Assembly: GCF_034259205.1 (NCBI RefSeq)
Contig: NZ_CP139487.1
Location: forward strand, 2,294,001-2,358,000
Source: Peredibacter starrii
Lineage (GTDB): Bacteria > Bdellovibrionota > Bacteriovoracia > Bacteriovoracales > Bacteriovoracaceae
DNA: 64,000 bases
Direction of reading: 5' to 3'
Part shown: positions 53,437-62,350 of the stretch, piece after piece
Layout of the letters: every line of letters begins with the position of its first letter
Position numbering within the stretch: the first letter of the stretch is position 1
The notes under the pieces: model-generated
The model's database searches: none
The model's input: the letters and a program-made list of their open reading frames with translations, nothing else
Told to the model about the DNA's origin: nothing
Made by a program: the position numbers and the translations under genes

Positions 53437-54957
53437 TTAAGCAGTCTTTTTCATTTTAACTGTTCCGATCACGAGAATCACGATCTGAACCAGGAAGAAC
53501 GTTCCAAGGAAGATCGCTCCACCTTCTGAGAACCCGTAAGAGTGAAGCCCTGAAGCGAGGATGTAATTCACACCAAACCACGCCATCATCACACTCATAA
53601 ACGCTCCGGCAACCAGGGCAACGAAGCGGTGTGGAGGAATCCAGCTCGTGTATTTACCGTGAAGGATCGCCATATAAACCAGAAGTACAATCAGTGACCA
53701 GGTTTCTTTCGGGTCCCAGCCCCAGAAGCGGCCCCATGAGTAGTCGGCCCATACGCCACCCAGGATAACTCCCGCGGCCAGCATCACCACACCAACTTTA
53801 ATACAAGTGTAGATCAGGTCTACCTGATAACGATACTCAGCTGAAGTCACAGTCGAGAAACGGCTTCTAAGAAGAAGCGAGTTCGCAATTAACCATGAAA
53901 GGGCAAGTGCCGCGTATGAAAGGATCACGGTTGAAACGTGAGTTGATAGCCAGAAATTATCACGAAGAACTGGAACGAGTGGTGAAATACCTTCATCCAG
54001 CATCCCGTGAGCAAATTTCATCATGAATAGACCCAGGATATTGCAACCAAGGCCCGCCAGTATGAATACGATCTCTTTTCTGAAAGCAAAAATAATGCAG
54101 CTGATCACTAGGGCACCAAAGCCCGAGAACATCACTGTTTCATACATATTTGTGATCGGAGCACGACCTGAGATCAAAACTCTCAGGGTCATAGATGCGA
54201 TTTGCAGGGCGATAGTGATGACGGTGAAGATGGTCCCCGGGATTTTATTCTTCGTTACCACAAACGCGATAATCGCAAGTAATGAGCTAATGAGGGCCCA
54301 TACAAACAGGTTCCACTTAAAGTATTTAAGCTCCAGCATGTAGTGGTCGCCCTTAACACCTAAGTAATCAGACTTGGCCTGGCCAAGGAGGAATGAAACG
54401 GGGTTTGAACCTCTTCCGGCCGCACCTTCAACTCTTTCCTGAGTCATGAATTCGCCAATAGAAAGGAACTTGATCTTGTCCGCTTCCTTTACCGGGATGG
54501 TCCAGGCGCGACCATTTACAATGGCGGCATATGTTCCAAGGCGAGAATTAACTTTTGAAAGTTCTTTCTTATAAGAGTTGTTCTCTTTAAGCTGAGCAAG
54601 TTCAGTTTCCATAATGCCCACTTTCCCTTCAAGTTCTGAAACAGGAATAGTGGTTTGATCTTCTTTCATGCCTAAAAGTTTTCTCACATCTACGTGATCA
54701 ACTTTGATGTTTACTGGAATTTCCAGCGGCATACCAAAGGCCTTCAAAGACAACTTACAAAACGCTGTCGTGGCGTCCATATCTTGAATTTTGCTCTCAC
54801 CCGTCATGAACTTCACTGTATCCAGCGCCAGAACATAAAGAGGTTTTTCACGTCCGCCGGCCTGAACTGGGAAAGTATCAAGGTCAGAGTTACAAACGTT
54901 CATCTGAGCAAAAGCGCTCGAGATACTGATAAGGAAAATAACAATAAACTTAAGCAC
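53437..54957 (-). CDS. ccsA: CcsA/ResC-type cytochrome c haem lyase component with periplasmic N-terminal extension
   Basis: A 506-residue membrane protein. The haem-handling WWD signature is present as WGRFWGWDPKETWSL, with membrane helices on both sides. Typical CcsA is about 300-350 residues; here about 200 extra residues precede the first core helix: a signal-like segment, then the motif QAGGREKPLYVLALDT, similar to a segment in fused CcsBA proteins of Bacteroidetes. It works with CcsB to attach haem to CxxCH apocytochromes on the periplasmic side. The gene overlaps ccsB by eight bases. Confidence 0.9.
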   Translation of the reverse strand: MLKFIVIFLISISSAFAQMNVCNSDLDTFPVQAGGREKPLYVLALDTVKFMTGESKIQDMDATTAFCKLSLKAFGMPLEIPVNIKVDHVDVRKLLGMKEDQTTIPVSELEGKVGIMETELAQLKENNSYKKELSKVNSRLGTYAAIVNGRAWTIPVKEADKIKFLSIGEFMTQERVEGAAGRGSNPVSFLLGQAKSDYLGVKGDHYMLELKYFKWNLFVWALISSLLAIIAFVVTKNKIPGTIFTVITIALQIASMTLRVLISGRAPITNMYETVMFSGFGALVISCIIFAFRKEIVFILAGLGCNILGLFMMKFAHGMLDEGISPLVPVLRDNFWLSTHVSTVILSYAALALSWLIANSLLLRSRFSTVTSAEYRYQVDLIYTCIKVGVVMLAAGVILGGVWADYSWGRFWGWDPKETWSLIVLLVYMAILHGKYTSWIPPHRFVALVAGAFMSVMMAWFGVNYILASGLHSYGFSEGGAIFLGTFFLVQIVILVIGTVKMKKTA

Positions 54958-56566
54958 GGGCCTCTCCTGGTTTAGCGACCGTTTTTCTTCTCAGGATGTA
55001 GTGCCAGATGGAACCAAGTACCAAGAGAAGAGAACCAAGGTATTTCCAAAATCTACCTGGGTCGAAGTTCACACTTAGAACACTTCCAAAAGGGCCTTCA
55101 TTCGTTTGGAAATATGAGGCCTGATAGAAAGTGAAGTTCTGATACTTCAAAGGGTGATTCATATAAACGTGATGTTTTTCTGAGCCTTCGTTACCTTTAA
55201 AGACGGTCACAAAAGACTCATAACTTGCTGGATTGTTCGTACCTGGATCAGTGTCCATTTTGAAATTATCCAGAACGATTTCGTAAGGGAGCGTGATGGT
55301 TTTCTTCGTCACCATGAAGGTCACGCGCTCACCATCTTTGTTATAGGCGATTGGTTCCTGAGAATTTACCCAGAAAGTATGTCCGTCCATCATTACTTCA
55401 ACCGCTTTAAGGTCGCCCTTAACTGTCTGGCCGTTGTCCTGAACTGGCTTCACATAGCTTGGAACCATTGTTGGGTAAGCGTCACTTCTGTGTTCAAGAA
55501 GTCTTAGTTTGAATCCCATCCATGGAAGTGGAATTTCACCATTCATTTCCACTTTTTCTGAGACCCATTTTGAAGTGGTCTTATCAAAATAGGCGGCACT
55601 CTTACCGAAAAGGAAAAGATGAGGATTCTTTTCGAATAGCTTTTTACTAAAGATGCGATACGGAGAGTTCTCGTTGAGCTCCATCTTATCATTCAATGGA
55701 AGAGGAGACATTTCCGGCATGAAAGTAACTTTATCGCCTTTGAAGTCGATTTCCACCACGTCTTTGCCGGCAAGATTCTTCCTGCGTTTAAGTTCTGCTG
55801 GAGTCGGACTCTTACAATCAGTGGTTTCACCGTTCCAGACAATCAAACCATCCGGAGTATTGTTACTAAAACAAGCAGCGAGATTAAATGGCATATAGTG
55901 CACATTTAATAGACCCAGTTGTTGGGTGTTACTGAAGTCTGATTGAGGATGAAGACTTAGGGTAATAAATTCCCCGAAGTTCTCATTATATAGACGGTAC
56001 CGAGATGAGGTCTGAGTTTGGTCTTCAATCTTGGCCGGAAGCCAGTCTTGTTTGTTTTCAGAAAACGGAAGGAACGTTCCAAGTTTAATTCCTTCATACT
56101 CGTAGCCAAGATTCTTAGGACCGGCCACATAAGGAAGATCAACTGTTACTTCCTTGCCCTTTGAAGGGAATTGAATCTTTAACTCATCCTGATTGATCTG
56201 AACCTGACGGGCCGGAAGATTTGGCGTCAAAGTCACAGTTCCATCTACACCTGACTGATAGGTCACGTAAGAACCTAGGAACAGGATGATCAGCCCCGCG
56301 TGGATGACATAAAAACCATAAAGGTGTTTTTTCATCGGCAGCCTGATGAGGGTCGCGAACAGAATAGACAGGAACATTCCAAACTGGATGCCCATGAACC
56401 AAAGCGATTTATAAATTAATCGATTGGCGTATTCCGTGCCGTGATAGGACTCCATAAAGGTTCCGTATCCCAAGGCGATGGCAAAGAGGAGTATGATGAC
56501 TACAGCGAACTTAAGGTTACCGAAGAAGAGTTCTACTTTTCGGTAGTAAGAAACTAAGGTGTTCAT
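54950..56566 (-). CDS. ccsB: ResB/CcsB-type cytochrome c biogenesis protein
   Basis: A 538-residue protein with three N-terminal membrane helices (about 17-35, 52-72 and 82-105), a large periplasmic domain (about 110-500) and a closing helix (about 505-525). The N-terminal ELFFGNLKFAVVIILLFAIALGYGTFMES-type opening, described by its start ELFFGNLKFA, and the late PLKYQNFTFYQASY match ResB. It chaperones apocytochrome and haem together with CcsA. This is cytochrome c maturation system II. It may serve the CxxCH proteins at 39382-44262. Confidence 0.9.
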   Translation of the reverse strand: MNTLVSYYRKVELFFGNLKFAVVIILLFAIALGYGTFMESYHGTEYANRLIYKSLWFMGIQFGMFLSILFATLIRLPMKKHLYGFYVIHAGLIILFLGSYVTYQSGVDGTVTLTPNLPARQVQINQDELKIQFPSKGKEVTVDLPYVAGPKNLGYEYEGIKLGTFLPFSENKQDWLPAKIEDQTQTSSRYRLYNENFGEFITLSLHPQSDFSNTQQLGLLNVHYMPFNLAACFSNNTPDGLIVWNGETTDCKSPTPAELKRRKNLAGKDVVEIDFKGDKVTFMPEMSPLPLNDKMELNENSPYRIFSKKLFEKNPHLFLFGKSAAYFDKTTSKWVSEKVEMNGEIPLPWMGFKLRLLEHRSDAYPTMVPSYVKPVQDNGQTVKGDLKAVEVMMDGHTFWVNSQEPIAYNKDGERVTFMVTKKTITLPYEIVLDNFKMDTDPGTNNPASYESFVTVFKGNEGSEKHHVYMNHPLKYQNFTFYQASYFQTNEGPFGSVLSVNFDPGRFWKYLGSLLLVLGSIWHYILRRKTVAKPGEARA

Positions 56567-56597
56567 AGAGGCCCATAATTTCTCACAAAAATTACGC

Positions 56598-57263
56598 TTA
56601 CACTAGCTGAGAAACCAACCAAATTGAGCCAAAAATGATGGGCTGATGAATTAAGTAAATCTTCAATGAGTGCTGGCCCAGAAAGTTTAAAAATTTATTC
56701 GGTTTCATCTGCTGCAGCACTGTATTTCTTGACAAATAAGGGCCCACTAGAATCCCAAGTAAAATGGCCCAGAACCACGGATAGATAGGAATGAAATCCA
56801 TTGATGGTTTTTGAAGGATCGAAGAAACCCAGCGGATGTCATAGTGAAGGAGGTATTGCAGCACTAAAATGGCCGCTAATAGGCCCCAGGCGAGCTTTCG
56901 GTGATTCACCACAAGTGCACCCAGGATCGAACCCACAAAAATGCAATGGAGAGTTCCAAAGAAAATCCATTGAGAAGGAAAAGCGATATAGCTTCCGATA
57001 CTCACGGCAAGTGCCGCACCACCAAGTTTTAAGCTTCTCTTATTAAGTGACTTCCAGTTGATCTTCGGTCGATGCCCGTAGTTAAGAGACATGCCTACGC
57101 AAAATAAGAAAGTGAAAGCAATCACGCGAGGAAAGGCGTACCAGAAACCCTCGGAGAAGTTCCAGGTGACGTATTGAAACATTTTTAAATCGTAGGCAGT
57201 GTGGAAAATAATCATCCAGATCACGGCCAGTCCACGCAATGAATCGAGAAAAACCGCTCTCAT
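56598..57263 (-). CDS. DUF1624-family acyltransferase-like membrane protein
   Basis: A 221-residue protein with about six hydrophobic segments. The N terminus RAVFLDSLRGLAVIWMIIFHT is the DUF1624 signature (heparan-alpha-glucosaminide N-acetyltransferase-like), with the conserved D-x-x-R-G and later His. Members transfer acyl groups to sugars or other acceptors across the membrane. The substrate is unknown. Its ATG overlaps the stop of the thiamine pyrophosphokinase gene (ATGA). Confidence 0.8.
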   Translation of the reverse strand: MRAVFLDSLRGLAVIWMIIFHTAYDLKMFQYVTWNFSEGFWYAFPRVIAFTFLFCVGMSLNYGHRPKINWKSLNKRSLKLGGAALAVSIGSYIAFPSQWIFFGTLHCIFVGSILGALVVNHRKLAWGLLAAILVLQYLLHYDIRWVSSILQKPSMDFIPIYPWFWAILLGILVGPYLSRNTVLQQMKPNKFLNFLGQHSLKIYLIHQPIIFGSIWLVSQLV

Positions 57264-57886
57264 TTCCCCTCCGGATAATAGATAAAGACAGGGCCATCCA
57301 CTTTTAGAACGATGGTGCCTTCTCCAATATTAGAGAGACCCAGACTGGATAATGGATAAACAAAAGTTGATCTCGGAATAGGATATTTGCATTCACCGGT
57401 CATTTTCACAGTGACTTTCTTTAGAGTTCCCAAAGAAAAAAGACCTTCATGACGAAATTTCCAATCACCCGCACCTAAGAGATGAAAAGAAATTTTTCCA
57501 TCTGCTCCATAAAAGATGATCTGAGACTCCGGATGATTCTCTAAATAGGTCAGCGCCTCGCCGAGATTAAACAGTTCATGATCTCTTCTTCCTCCCAGAA
57601 ATCCCCAGAAATGGAACTTATAGAGGAGATTTTCCCCAAAAAAGCTCAATGCTAGTGCTAAATCAGACTGATTTTTATCTACCGGATGCTTATATTGATG
57701 TTCGCAGTTCACTTTTTCCGTGTAGGAATCAGCGTCGCCCACCCAGATATCTAGCTTAGGAGAGTGATGAGCACCACCATCAACGGCAATCAGAGGAAAA
57801 GCAGATAGAGTATTCGGAACAACTGGACCCATGGGGCCCACGAAGGTCCATTCAGTCATATTAGTAAGAGAGCTTGGCAAGATCAT
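57260..57886 (-). CDS. Thiamine pyrophosphokinase
   Basis: A 208-residue protein with the four TPK motifs: AVDGGAHH, WVGDADSY, HPVDKNQSDLALAL and GGRRDHELFN. It transfers pyrophosphate from ATP to thiamine to make the cofactor thiamine diphosphate. Length is normal for bacterial TPK. The start at 57886 lacks a good ribosome site, and the next in-frame ATG lies nine codons on; the first motif lies well inside either form. It overlaps the DUF1624 gene downstream. Confidence 0.85.
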   Translation of the reverse strand: MILPSSLTNMTEWTFVGPMGPVVPNTLSAFPLIAVDGGAHHSPKLDIWVGDADSYTEKVNCEHQYKHPVDKNQSDLALALSFFGENLLYKFHFWGFLGGRRDHELFNLGEALTYLENHPESQIIFYGADGKISFHLLGAGDWKFRHEGLFSLGTLKKVTVKMTGECKYPIPRSTFVYPLSSLGLSNIGEGTIVLKVDGPVFIYYPEGK

Positions 57887-57934
57887 AAGAAGTATCTTAG
57901 CCTTGAATGCACTTCATGAGTAGGAGGAAGAGTA

Positions 57935-58591
57935 GTGTTAAAGATAAATTCTGAGCGTGCCCGCAAAGTTATAGCGAACCCAAAATATATAAAAAGTGAG
58001 TTGTCTCCCATCATGAAAAGATTCCCCGGTGATGGTCTTATCCTCTGGGTAGGGCTTGAGTGGGAGGGAAATATCGTCAAAAATTTGTCATTTTACGGAG
58101 AGCTTGGTGATGCTCAAAAAATAATTTTTGAATCTATGGCCAGTCTTTTGATTGGTAAACCAATCACCAGTTTAGACACTCTTTCGATCCGCGAATGCGA
58201 GGCCTTTTTACGAGATAGAAATTCAGAGGCCGCCTTCGAAGGAATGACAGATTCCGATGAAAATGAGCTCAAAAAGGTCTTCACCTGGATTCGTCAGTGG
58301 CCCAAGCATGTTGATGCAAAAGAATATCATTTCTCCTCTGAAAAAGGGCCTTTTCACACATTGAAATTGGTGGATAAAATTCGTGAGATTAAGGCCTTTT
58401 TAAACTCTCCGGAAATTCTTACATTGTATCAAAATCTGGCCCGCCCAGAGCTAGTTGACGTTGAAGATCTTACGGTTTATATCCATGCGCCTTACTCATC
58501 CCAGAGGGAAAAAAGCCTGTTCGAAGAGCTGCATATCCTGGGGGTAGAGGCCTTCCAAGAGGAGAATTTGAACTTTATTCCTGATGCTTAG
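57935..58591 (+). CDS. Unknown protein with a NifU-N/IscU-like pattern
   Basis: A 218-residue protein. The start is a GTG at 57935 with a good GGAGG seven bases upstream. The segment LEWEGNIVKNLSFYGELGDAQKIIFESM, here cited by its ends LEWEGN and IIFESM, followed by LLIGKPITSLDTLSIRECEAFL, has the hydrophobic and turn pattern of the NifU N-terminal/IscU fold. The first cluster-ligand cysteine position appears replaced (FYGELGDA rather than a FGCGA form). If the fold is right, it may be a non-binding relative. This is a weak call. Divergent from the TPK gene. Confidence 0.5.
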   Translation: MLKINSERARKVIANPKYIKSELSPIMKRFPGDGLILWVGLEWEGNIVKNLSFYGELGDAQKIIFESMASLLIGKPITSLDTLSIRECEAFLRDRNSEAAFEGMTDSDENELKKVFTWIRQWPKHVDAKEYHFSSEKGPFHTLKLVDKIREIKAFLNSPEILTLYQNLARPELVDVEDLTVYIHAPYSSQREKSLFEELHILGVEAFQEENLNFIPDA

Positions 58592-58673
58592 AAAAAAATC
58601 TGTTTGATAAATTGAAATTTTTATTACTACAATAGGTAGAAGAGCTGTTAAGACAATTATTCAAAAGAAGAAA

Positions 58674-59126
58674 ATGGAAGATACCAAGCCGTTAGTTTTC
58701 AAAGAAGCGAAGAAAGAAGAAGAGGTCGTGAACCTCTCTAAATTCGATATTCAAGCATTCACTGATACCCAAGATTTCTCTTGGTCATTAGACAATATTA
58801 AAAAAGAAGTTAAGACAGGATGGAAGCTTTTCTCTGTAACCACAGATGAAGAGATCGTTGCTGCTGTTCTTATGAGAAAAGACGGGGACACTCTCTTTAC
58901 TAAGAACACTCCGATCAAAATGGCGTTCCAAGGGAATGGTTTTTCCCATCAGATTAAGAATTTTTACGAAGAAGAAGCTAAGAAGCAGCAGATTCGCAGA
59001 GTAGTGAACTACTGCCCGGTAGATAATTTCCGTATGATTGCCCTGAACGAGAGTCATGGCTATAAGAGAACGGGAAATGCTTTTGGTGTAAGTAATAATA
59101 TAATCGAATGGGTAAAAGTCCTATAG
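58674..59126 (+). CDS. GNAT-like N-acetyltransferase
   Basis: A 150-residue protein. After a charged N terminus (EEAKKEEEV-type residues), the core strands ITxx and VAAVLMRKDGDTLF lead to a helix with QGNGFSHQIKNFYEE, which has the Q-G-N-G-F form of the acetyl-CoA loop. MIALNESHGYKRTGN near the end is the typical closing GNAT strand. The substrate is unknown. It is followed by the H1/SWIB gene with 55 bases between. Confidence 0.7.
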   Translation: MEDTKPLVFKEAKKEEEVVNLSKFDIQAFTDTQDFSWSLDNIKKEVKTGWKLFSVTTDEEIVAAVLMRKDGDTLFTKNTPIKMAFQGNGFSHQIKNFYEEEAKKQQIRRVVNYCPVDNFRMIALNESHGYKRTGNAFGVSNNIIEWVKVL

Positions 59127-59181
59127 AAAGCCAATAACAACAAAGGGAATAATATTTCCCAAATTAGACGGAGGAATTTTT

Positions 59182-59628
59182 ATGGCTAAGAAGACAACAA
59201 AGAAAGCTGCTGCTCCAAAGAAAGCAACTGCTAAGAAAGCTACAGCTAAAAAAGCTGCTGCTCCTAAGAAAGCTACTGCTAAGAAAGCTGCTGCTCCAAA
59301 AGCTACAGCTAAGAAAGCTGCTGCTCCAAAAGCTACAGCTAAAAAAGCTGCTGCTCCTAAAAAAGCAAAATCAGCTCGTAAACCAAATGCTGCTTTCATG
59401 AAGCCGCTTAACCCTTCTAAAGAGCTTGCTGAAATCGTTGGTGCTTCTGCACTTCCACGTACAGAAGTTATGAAGAAAGTATGGGCTTACATCAAGAAGA
59501 ACAACCTTCAAGATGCTAAAAACCGTCGTGCAATCAACGCTGACGATAAGCTAAAAGCTGTATTCGGCGGTAAAAAACAAGTTACTATGTTCGAAATGAC
59601 TAAACTTGTTTCTAACCACCTTAAGTAG
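59182..59628 (+). CDS. Histone H1-like Lys/Ala-rich tail fused to a SWIB domain
   Basis: A 148-residue protein. Residues 2-67 are almost only Lys, Ala, Pro and Thr in repeats such as AKKAAAPKAT, like the C-terminal tail of histone H1. Residues about 70-148 form a SWIB/MDM2-type domain (FMKPLNPSKELAEIVG, LPRTEVMKKVWAYIK, then MFEMTKLVSNHL). Similar proteins occur in Chlamydiae and Bdellovibrionota. It probably compacts or organises DNA. Ribosome site GGAGG is well placed, and a strong terminator follows, which suggests high expression. Confidence 0.88.
   Translation: MAKKTTKKAAAPKKATAKKATAKKAAAPKKATAKKAAAPKATAKKAAAPKATAKKAAAPKKAKSARKPNAAFMKPLNPSKELAEIVGASALPRTEVMKKVWAYIKKNNLQDAKNRRAINADDKLKAVFGGKKQVTMFEMTKLVSNHLK
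59185..59382 (+). repeat. In-frame tandem repeats encoding the H1-like tail
   Basis: Codons for AKKAAAPK(K)AT are repeated with near-identical DNA (words such as GCTAAGAAAGCTGCTGCTCC), giving units of about 30 bases. Such repeats can expand or contract by slippage, so tail length may vary between strains. Confidence 0.8.
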
Positions 59629-59653
59629 TCTTTACTAAGATTTTCTTAAAGAG

Positions 59654-59678
59654 AGGGGGACTTCGGTCCCCCTTTTTT
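59654..59678 (+). terminator. Intrinsic terminator with TTCG loop
   Basis: AGGGGGAC (59654-59661), loop TTCG, GTCCCCCT (59666-59673), followed by a T-run. It ends the H1/SWIB transcription unit. Confidence 0.9.
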
Positions 59679-59737
59679 ATTTCCAATCCCCACAAATTTA
59701 GCGATGATTTCTTCAAATTTTTTTGAGGAGTTTCACG

Positions 59738-61447
59738 ATGAAATTGTTAGCAGCACTTTCGTTAGTAACTCTGTTTTTAGTCGGTTGTACTAAGAGCAAA
59801 GTATCTGACGTTAAAGAACTAAACCTTCTCTCAGTTATGAAGGTTTCTGGCTTCGATCCGGCCCTGGGCGGCGATATGTACACTTCTGCCGAAATGGGGA
59901 AGGTGTATGAAGGTCTATTCGAATTCCACCCTACAAAGCGTCCATATGAGCTTATGCCAAACCTTGCTGAAGCTCTTCCAGAAGTTTCAAAAGACGGTCT
60001 GACATACACTTTCAAAATCAAGAAAGGTGTAATGTTCAGAGACGATCCTGCTTTCCCAAATGGCAAAGGTCGTGAGCTTAAGGCCTCTGACGTTGTGTAC
60101 TCAATTAAGCGTCTGGCCGACGTTAACGTTCGTAGCCGCGGTTGGTGGTTATATGACGATAAAGTTGAGGGCCTAAACGAATGGCGCGATAGAAAAGGTA
60201 AATACGAAGAGGAAGTTTCAGGTCTTAAGGCCCTGGATGACCATACTCTTCAAGTAAAAGTGAAGAAGCCGTATCCGCAACTTCTCTACGCTATGGCGAT
60301 GCCTTTCTCATTCATCGTTGCTCCAGAAGCTGTTAATCACTATGGTAATGAGTTCATTAACCACCCAGTGGGAACAGGTGCGTTCATTCTTAATAAGTAT
60401 GAGCAGAGTAATACCATCGTTTATCACAAGAACCCTAACTACCGTGAAAAGTACTTCCCGAATGAAGATGGCAGCAAAGGTCTGCGTGTTCCGGGTGTAG
60501 ACAAAATTACGGTTCACATCATTCTTGAGTCTCAGCCTCAGTGGCTTCAGTTTAAGAAGGGAAAACTTGATATCTCAAACATCCCTAAGGACTTCTTTGA
60601 AGAGACTGTAGGTCCGGATAAACAACTTAAAGGCGAGCTGAAAGATAAGGGCGTTAAGTTGGATTATATGCCAATGCTTGACGTAACTTTTTACGCTTTC
60701 AACCACGAAGATAAAACATTCAAAGACGTGCGCGTTCGTCGTGCAATGTCTCTTGCTTACGAGCGTTCTGAATCAAACCGCCTGTTCTATAACAGCACAG
60801 CGATGGTTGCTCAGGGTGTGATCCCTCCAGGAATGGGCGGATACGATGAAAAATTCGAAAACCCATGGGTAAAATTCGACGTTGAACAGGCGAAGAAACT
60901 TATGGCCGAGGCCGGTTACCCAGATGGTAAAGGTTTCCCGGAAATCACAGTTCAAACGGTGAATGATACTGAAGCTCGTCAGGGTATCGAGTTCTTCGCT
61001 AAGTGTATGGCAAGAATTGGTATCAAAATCAAGATCGGTACAAACACATGGCCTGAGCTTGTGAACAAGGTTTCTAAGAAGCAGCACCAGATGTACACCA
61101 TGGCATGGGGTGCGGATTATCCGGATGCTGAGAACTTCCTAGGTTTACTATACTGTCCTTACCAGGCCCCAGGTTCAAACGGTTCTAACTACTGTAACCC
61201 TAAGTTTGATGAGTTGTTCAGAAAGTCGACTATCATGCAAGACGGCCCTGAGAGATCTGCTCTATACCGCGAGATCAATCAGATGGTTTCTCAAGATGTT
61301 CCTTGGATCTTTGGTTTCCACAGAACCAAGTTCACTGTGACAACACCATGGGTTCGTAACTACAACTTCATGGAGTTTAACCACTCTCAATATCAATACC
61401 TAAGCATTGATGTTGAAGCGAAGAAGAAAGAAATTTCAAAATTCTAA
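59738..61447 (+). CDS. Oligopeptide/dipeptide ABC transporter substrate-binding lipoprotein
   Basis: A 569-residue SBP family 5 protein. The lipobox is LVGC with Cys17 when started at the ATG at 59738, which has GAGGAG upstream. The signature region is LMPNLAEALPEVSKDGLTYTF with KKGVMFRDD, and later DVRVRRAMSLAYER. It binds peptides or similar solutes outside the inner membrane for an ABC importer. No permease or ATPase gene is adjacent and terminators lie on both sides, so the partner genes are elsewhere. The family includes OppA, DppA and nickel-binding forms; specificity is not readable by eye. Confidence 0.9.
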   Translation: MKLLAALSLVTLFLVGCTKSKVSDVKELNLLSVMKVSGFDPALGGDMYTSAEMGKVYEGLFEFHPTKRPYELMPNLAEALPEVSKDGLTYTFKIKKGVMFRDDPAFPNGKGRELKASDVVYSIKRLADVNVRSRGWWLYDDKVEGLNEWRDRKGKYEEEVSGLKALDDHTLQVKVKKPYPQLLYAMAMPFSFIVAPEAVNHYGNEFINHPVGTGAFILNKYEQSNTIVYHKNPNYREKYFPNEDGSKGLRVPGVDKITVHIILESQPQWLQFKKGKLDISNIPKDFFEETVGPDKQLKGELKDKGVKLDYMPMLDVTFYAFNHEDKTFKDVRVRRAMSLAYERSESNRLFYNSTAMVAQGVIPPGMGGYDEKFENPWVKFDVEQAKKLMAEAGYPDGKGFPEITVQTVNDTEARQGIEFFAKCMARIGIKIKIGTNTWPELVNKVSKKQHQMYTMAWGADYPDAENFLGLLYCPYQAPGSNGSNYCNPKFDELFRKSTIMQDGPERSALYREINQMVSQDVPWIFGFHRTKFTVTTPWVRNYNFMEFNHSQYQYLSIDVEAKKKEISKF

Positions 61448-61455
61448 TGAGTTAG

Positions 61456-61479
61456 GGCCCGGGTTTCCGGGCCTTTTTT
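61456..61479 (+). terminator. Intrinsic terminator
   Basis: GGCCCGG (61456-61462), loop GTTT, CCGGGCC (61467-61473), then six T. It follows the substrate-binding protein gene. Confidence 0.9.
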
Positions 61480-61515
61480 ATTTAATCAATTCAGTCAACC
61501 TTCCGATAAGAGGGC

Positions 61516-62289
61516 ATGGGAAAATGCCTCCTTCCTACCTTATTCTTGATTCTTTCAATCACTGCTTTCGCAGATGAGTTCTATGAGTTTAAGAAAGGGG
61601 ACCCCATTGAGCATGTTTTGCAAGTATTACAAGACCCCATTGAACCCGTCGTTTACTGCACAGAAGAGTTTGAAAAGTTCAAAGTAAGTAACTGTGACGC
61701 TGAAAAGAGCGCCATCATTTTTAATCTCTTCGATGAGAACTATAAGCTCATCTTCAAGGTCGACAGTCAGATTCAGCGCTATCGTGATGTCCCGGAAGTT
61801 AAATCCGATCCAAAACGCATGAAGGATCTGAATAAGATCAGCGATACCTTACGTTGCATGAAAGACAAGATGAGCAACGCTCAGGTGACATGCCAAACCA
61901 ATCGCTCCCTTGGTTGTTTAGATAAAAAACGAGTCGCTTACGTCATGAATTTGCCTCAGTTTATGAGGAAGAATTTGAATTTATGTCCACGTTACTGGAA
62001 AGAAGAAGATGCGCACGAAAGGGCCGGAGTGATGTTTCATGAGATCTCTCACTTCTGTGGGACGATCGATCATCAGTACTATTGGAAGTTAAATGATGCT
62101 CCTAATGAAAAGAAGCTGGTTAAAAATTCTACTCGTCTGACCCGTCCAAATGGTGAGCCCATTTATCCGGATCACTTAAAACCACCGGCCTATTATCATG
62201 AGGACATTGCTTGCACTAATGCAGATTCATATCGCTATTGGGCCGATAATGGTTTCTGTCTGCCTGGTTACGACTGTGCGAAACGATAA
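61516..62289 (+). CDS. Secreted M35-like (deuterolysin-type) metallopeptidase, copy 1
   Basis: A 257-residue protein with a signal peptide (about residues 1-19, ending in AFAD). The zinc motif is HEISH (175-179), followed by CGTIDHQYYW, which resembles the GTxDxxYG Asp-ligand motif of aspzincins. The later NADSYRYW matches the NADxY motif of M35. Cysteines in SNCDAE, LRCMKD, VTCQTN, LGCLDK, NLCPRY and GFCLPGYDC suggest several disulfides. It would cleave proteins outside the cell. A paralogue follows directly. Confidence 0.78.
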   Translation: MGKCLLPTLFLILSITAFADEFYEFKKGDPIEHVLQVLQDPIEPVVYCTEEFEKFKVSNCDAEKSAIIFNLFDENYKLIFKVDSQIQRYRDVPEVKSDPKRMKDLNKISDTLRCMKDKMSNAQVTCQTNRSLGCLDKKRVAYVMNLPQFMRKNLNLCPRYWKEEDAHERAGVMFHEISHFCGTIDHQYYWKLNDAPNEKKLVKNSTRLTRPNGEPIYPDHLKPPAYYHEDIACTNADSYRYWADNGFCLPGYDCAKR

Positions 62290-62350
62290 ATTAAAGCATA
62301 AAAAGCAGTATTGCCGCTCTGGTTTTAAGTTCCCCAACTAGCACTCCGAA

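Noticed and set aside
59121-59399. An Ala-rich minus-strand reading frame opposite the H1-like tail
   Set aside because: It is the antisense shadow of the Lys/Ala repeat codons, has no ribosome site and no family features.
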